Shown here: positions 24,015-26,156 of the stretch, in pieces
Numbering within the stretch: the stretch's first letter is position 1
How the letters are laid out: every line of letters starts with the position of its first letter
NCBI GenBank assembly: GCA_036495195.1
Contig: DASXNH010000238.1
Span: 1-26,156 of the forward strand
From: Palsa-872 sp036495195
GTDB lineage: Bacteria > Chloroflexota > Dormibacteria > Dormibacterales > Dormibacteraceae
Length of the DNA: 26,156 nt
Direction of reading: 5' to 3'
Notes under the pieces: model-generated
Databases searched by the model: none
What the model saw: the letters and a program-made list of their open reading frames with translations, nothing else
Told to the model about the DNA's origin: nothing
Program-made: the position numbers and the translations under genes

Positions 24015-25688
24015 TTATCTCGGAGCGATGTAGATCTGAGTTGGGAATAGCGCGCCCGGCCACTCGTCGACCGATGTCGGAGTGATGCCCTTGACGTATG
24101 GCCGGACGAGGTTCCAGCTGACGGTTTGCGCCAGGAACGCTACAGGTGCGTCGCTGACCAGCATCGCCTGAGCCTGCTGGTACTCCTGGTCCCGCCGGTC
24201 GGGTTGGATGTCGCCGCTGGCCGCGCGAACGAAGTTGTCGTACTGAGGATTTTGATACAGGCCGACATTGCGAAAGCTCGTCGTCAGGAAGACCGGGTAC
24301 CAGTCAGAGGCATCCGGATAATCCGCCGTCCAGCCGCGAGGGCCCGCCATCTGGAAATTGCCGCTGGCCAGTCGCGAGTTGAACGTGTTGGTGTCGAGCC
24401 CCTGCAGCGTGATGTCGACGCCGAGATTCGCCTTCAGCTGTAATTTGACGAACGCGGCGGTGGCCTTTTGAAAATCGGACGAGCGATCGTACGAGAACTT
24501 GATGCCGGCCAGCTGCCTGACGCTCACGCCCGACGCCGCGAGCGAGGCACGGGCCGCAGCGACGTCCGACCTCTGAGCATTCCCCCCCACTCCAGGATCG
24601 TAGCCATGCATACCTTGCGGAATGAAGGTCTCGGCCGGGATCGCCTGGCCCTGGAAGACCTGGGAGACGAAGGCGGCTCGGTCGATCGCCTTCGCAATCG
24701 CCCTGCGAACCCTGACGTTGTTGAGGGGCGCCGAGGTGACGTGAAACGCGAGCCAGAAGACGCTCAGCGATGGCGCCTTCATGAGCTCATGGCTCAGCTT
24801 CGCGTCGGCTGCTACGCCGGCCGCCTGGGCCGGCTGGACGTCGATCACGTCGACCTGACCGCTCGTGTATTTCGCCAACGCGGCGGCGCCGTCGTTGACG
24901 ATCAAGAAATCGATCGACGTCAGGGTCGGGTGCGGTCCCCAGTAGTGCGAGTTCTGGATCACTTTGATGTGATCGGCCGCGACCATCTCCGCCACTTTGA
25001 ATGGGCCGTTGGTCAAGAAGGTGTCGGGTGACGCCGCCCACTTGTCGCCGGACGTCTTGACGATGTCCTGACGAATCGGCGCGCCGGCAGGCATCGCAGC
25101 GAGCCAGAGGAAGGCCGGATCTCGGTGCGACAGGGTCACCTGGAACGTGTAGTCGTCGGTCGCCTTCAGACCGAGTGACGCGACGGCAGCGCCGAGCTTC
25201 GACGCGTCACGCCTCGGATCCAGAAGCGACACCTTGTCCCCGTTCAGCACTGCGCCGGCGAAGAATCCCTCGCTCGGCGACGCCAGCCGCGGGTCGATGA
25301 GCCTCTGCCACGCGAAGACAAAGTCCTGGGCCCTCACCGGCGTGCCATCCCAGTACTGCGCGTTCGGTCGAAGGTGGAAGGCGTAGATGGTTCCGTCCGA
25401 GGACACGTCGACGCGCTCGGCGGCGGCCGGCGTCAGTCCATTCATGTCGGCGGCCGGCCTCATCAGGGGCTCGGAGACGGCGCGCAGCACTGAGGTTTCG
25501 TACGGGTACTGCGTCTGGCCGGGATCGAGCGAGGCCGGCTGGTCGGCGATCAAAACCCGCAGCGACTGATCCTTGTCGAGCTTGGCCCCCTGGGTAAGAG
25601 AAGGAGCGCTGGGAGTGCAGGAAAGGCAGGCGACGAGCACGAGCGCAACCAGCGTCAGGGCACGAGTGCGCATTGGGCTCGGACTCAT
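24015..25688 (-). CDS. Substrate-binding lipoprotein, peptide ABC importer (SBP family 5), copy 2
   Basis: Second extracytoplasmic binding protein of the OppA/DppA type. The signal has Arg at 7 and 9, a hydrophobic run 10-20 and lipobox LVAC with C21; a second Cys at 24 follows. The body shows QSLRVLIADQPASLDPGQTQYPYE, the YAFHLRPNAQYWDGTPVRAQDFVFAWQRLIDP region typical of OppA, and VRVRRAIAKAIDRAAF. Length is 557. The sequence differs clearly from copy 1, so this is not a recent duplication. The gene is first in the cluster, 302 nt before copy 1's start region ends in a separate promoter. The ATG is 6 nt after a TATGAT box; M6 is an alternative start. Confidence 0.93.
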   Translation of the reverse strand: MSPSPMRTRALTLVALVLVACLSCTPSAPSLTQGAKLDKDQSLRVLIADQPASLDPGQTQYPYETSVLRAVSEPLMRPAADMNGLTPAAAERVDVSSDGTIYAFHLRPNAQYWDGTPVRAQDFVFAWQRLIDPRLASPSEGFFAGAVLNGDKVSLLDPRRDASKLGAAVASLGLKATDDYTFQVTLSHRDPAFLWLAAMPAGAPIRQDIVKTSGDKWAASPDTFLTNGPFKVAEMVAADHIKVIQNSHYWGPHPTLTSIDFLIVNDGAAALAKYTSGQVDVIDVQPAQAAGVAADAKLSHELMKAPSLSVFWLAFHVTSAPLNNVRVRRAIAKAIDRAAFVSQVFQGQAIPAETFIPQGMHGYDPGVGGNAQRSDVAAARASLAASGVSVRQLAGIKFSYDRSSDFQKATAAFVKLQLKANLGVDITLQGLDTNTFNSRLASGNFQMAGPRGWTADYPDASDWYPVFLTTSFRNVGLYQNPQYDNFVRAASGDIQPDRRDQEYQQAQAMLVSDAPVAFLAQTVSWNLVRPYVKGITPTSVDEWPGALFPTQIYIAPR

Positions 25689-25852
25689 CTTCGGATCATA
25701 CCCAGCGTGGCAGTCAGGCCTGGAGGGAGAGCCATGAGGGGGATCCTCGGTTTCCTCTCAGACAATTGAAGGGCCACCCGAGTGGCGGGCGACCCTTGTG
25801 CACGTACCGCTGACTGTAACTCAAACCATCGCGTTTGGGCCGGCCATCTGAG
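25689..25852. other. Upstream region of lipoprotein gene 2, no gene seen
   Basis: The stretch contains a nested inverted repeat (AAGGG at 25769-25773 with CCCTT at 25793-25797, enclosing GCCAC-CCGA-GTGGC at 25773-25786) and no convincing open frame. A minus-strand frame runs through it from the repeat array, but has no family similarity and no coding-like features. Confidence 0.5.
25695..25700 (-). promoter_or_regulatory. TATGAT -10 box placed for a leaderless transcript
   Basis: TATGAT on the minus strand is separated by 6 nt (CCGAAG) from the ATG at 25688, so transcription would start at or next to the start codon. No -35 consensus is seen at the usual distance. The spacing matches leaderless promoters known from several Terrabacteria. 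Confidence 0.4.
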
Positions 25853-26156
25853 CCGTCCGCCAATCCTCCCAACCCACTCCGATGTCGCGAGGAGTGACTG
25901 CTCAACAATCCCATCCCCGGAGGGGTGGGTCATGGGAGGGAACCCGAGGTTCCGAGCATCCGCTAGCCCGTGCGTGGCCGGGAGGCCTGGCTCAGCCAGG
26001 CCGTCCGCCAAACCTCCCAACCCACTCCGATGCCGCGAGGAGTACTCCGTGGCGGGTAGGTCTGGCTCCGCCAGGCCGTCCGCCAAGCATCCCAACCCAC
26101 TCCGGTGTCGCGAGGAGTAACTGTTGAACAATCCCATCCCCCGGAGGGTGGGTCAT
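25853..26156. repeat. Array of imperfect repeats, continuing past the right edge
   Basis: A 43-bp core occurs three times, at 25853-25895, 26001-26043 and 26076-26118, all in the same orientation and differing at a few positions. The first and third copies are followed by a shared 38-bp tail (to 25933 and to the window end), giving 81-bp units about 90% identical. The second and third cores are preceded by hairpins of the type GCCTGGC-TCA-GCCAGGC. A further palindrome GGAACC-CGA-GGTTCC sits at 25939-25953. The spacings (148 and 75 bp) are unequal and the units are not CRISPR-like. No coding function is assigned. Confidence 0.75.

Noticed and set aside
25685..26137. 150-codon minus-strand open frame through the right-edge repeats
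   Set aside because: Its repeated SSRHRSGLGGLADGLAEP segments simply reflect the DNA repeats; repeat spacing of 148 bp breaks the frame between units, there is no family similarity, and it runs into the start of the lipoprotein gene.
25853..26156. CRISPR array
   Set aside because: Only three cores, unequal spacing, the intervening sequences are themselves repeated, and no cas-like gene is nearby.

Overview
The window comes from a GC-rich bacterium (roughly two thirds G+C, strong G/C bias at third codon positions). Starts at GTG and TTG are frequent, and neighbouring genes are packed with 1-nt or 4-nt stop/start overlaps. Gene content and protein style suggest a deep-branching Terrabacteria lineage (Chloroflexota/Dormibacterota-like, or an actinobacterial relative). 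This placement is an inference from general features; no search could be run.

Bases 1-17186, all on the minus strand, hold the fused str-S10-spc ribosomal superoperon. In transcription order it is rpsL, rpsG, fusA, tuf, rpsJ, rplC, rplD, rplW, rplB, a 59-codon unknown ORF, rpsS, rplV, rpsC, rplP, rpmC, rpsQ, rplN, rplX, rplE, rpsZ, rpsH, rplF, rplR, rpsE, rpmD, rplO, secY, adk and a map gene cut by the left edge. The order is the canonical bacterial one. Three things depart from the usual picture. A 59-codon ORF fits exactly between rplB and rpsS. Two near-identical 34-nt palindromic repeats lie in the rpsJ-rplC and rplE-rpsZ gaps. Several ribosomal proteins (L4, S3, L29, L15 and, less so, L5, L30, S17) carry long low-complexity tails, mostly Ala/Lys/Pro-rich.

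Bases 17187-17245 form the short divergent spacer to a plus-strand RsmC-like class I methyltransferase (17246-17914). The best -10 candidate for the ribosomal operon lies inside the first codons of that gene. The methyltransferase converges on the next cluster, and both genes end in one shared CTAG.

Bases 17911-25688, minus strand, encode a peptide/nickel-type (Dpp/Opp) ABC importer. In transcription order these are a substrate-binding lipoprotein, a second substrate-binding lipoprotein, permeases DppB and DppC, and ATPases DppD and DppF. A strong hairpin lies between the second lipoprotein gene and dppB. The roughly 190-nt leader between the two lipoprotein genes holds a promoter-like site, a repeated GTCTTA/TAAGAC hexamer and another palindrome. 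The lipoproteins would capture peptides or similar solutes outside the membrane, B and C form the channel, and D and F hydrolyse ATP.

Bases 25689-26156 hold no convincing gene. They contain a possible leaderless promoter for the first lipoprotein gene and an array of imperfect repeats that appears to continue past the right edge.

I found no CRISPR array, tRNA, rRNA, transposase or recognisable defence or biosynthetic system. The most interesting novel candidates are the small ORF inside the ribosomal operon, the palindromic repeat family with a compensatory base change, and the repeat array at the right edge.
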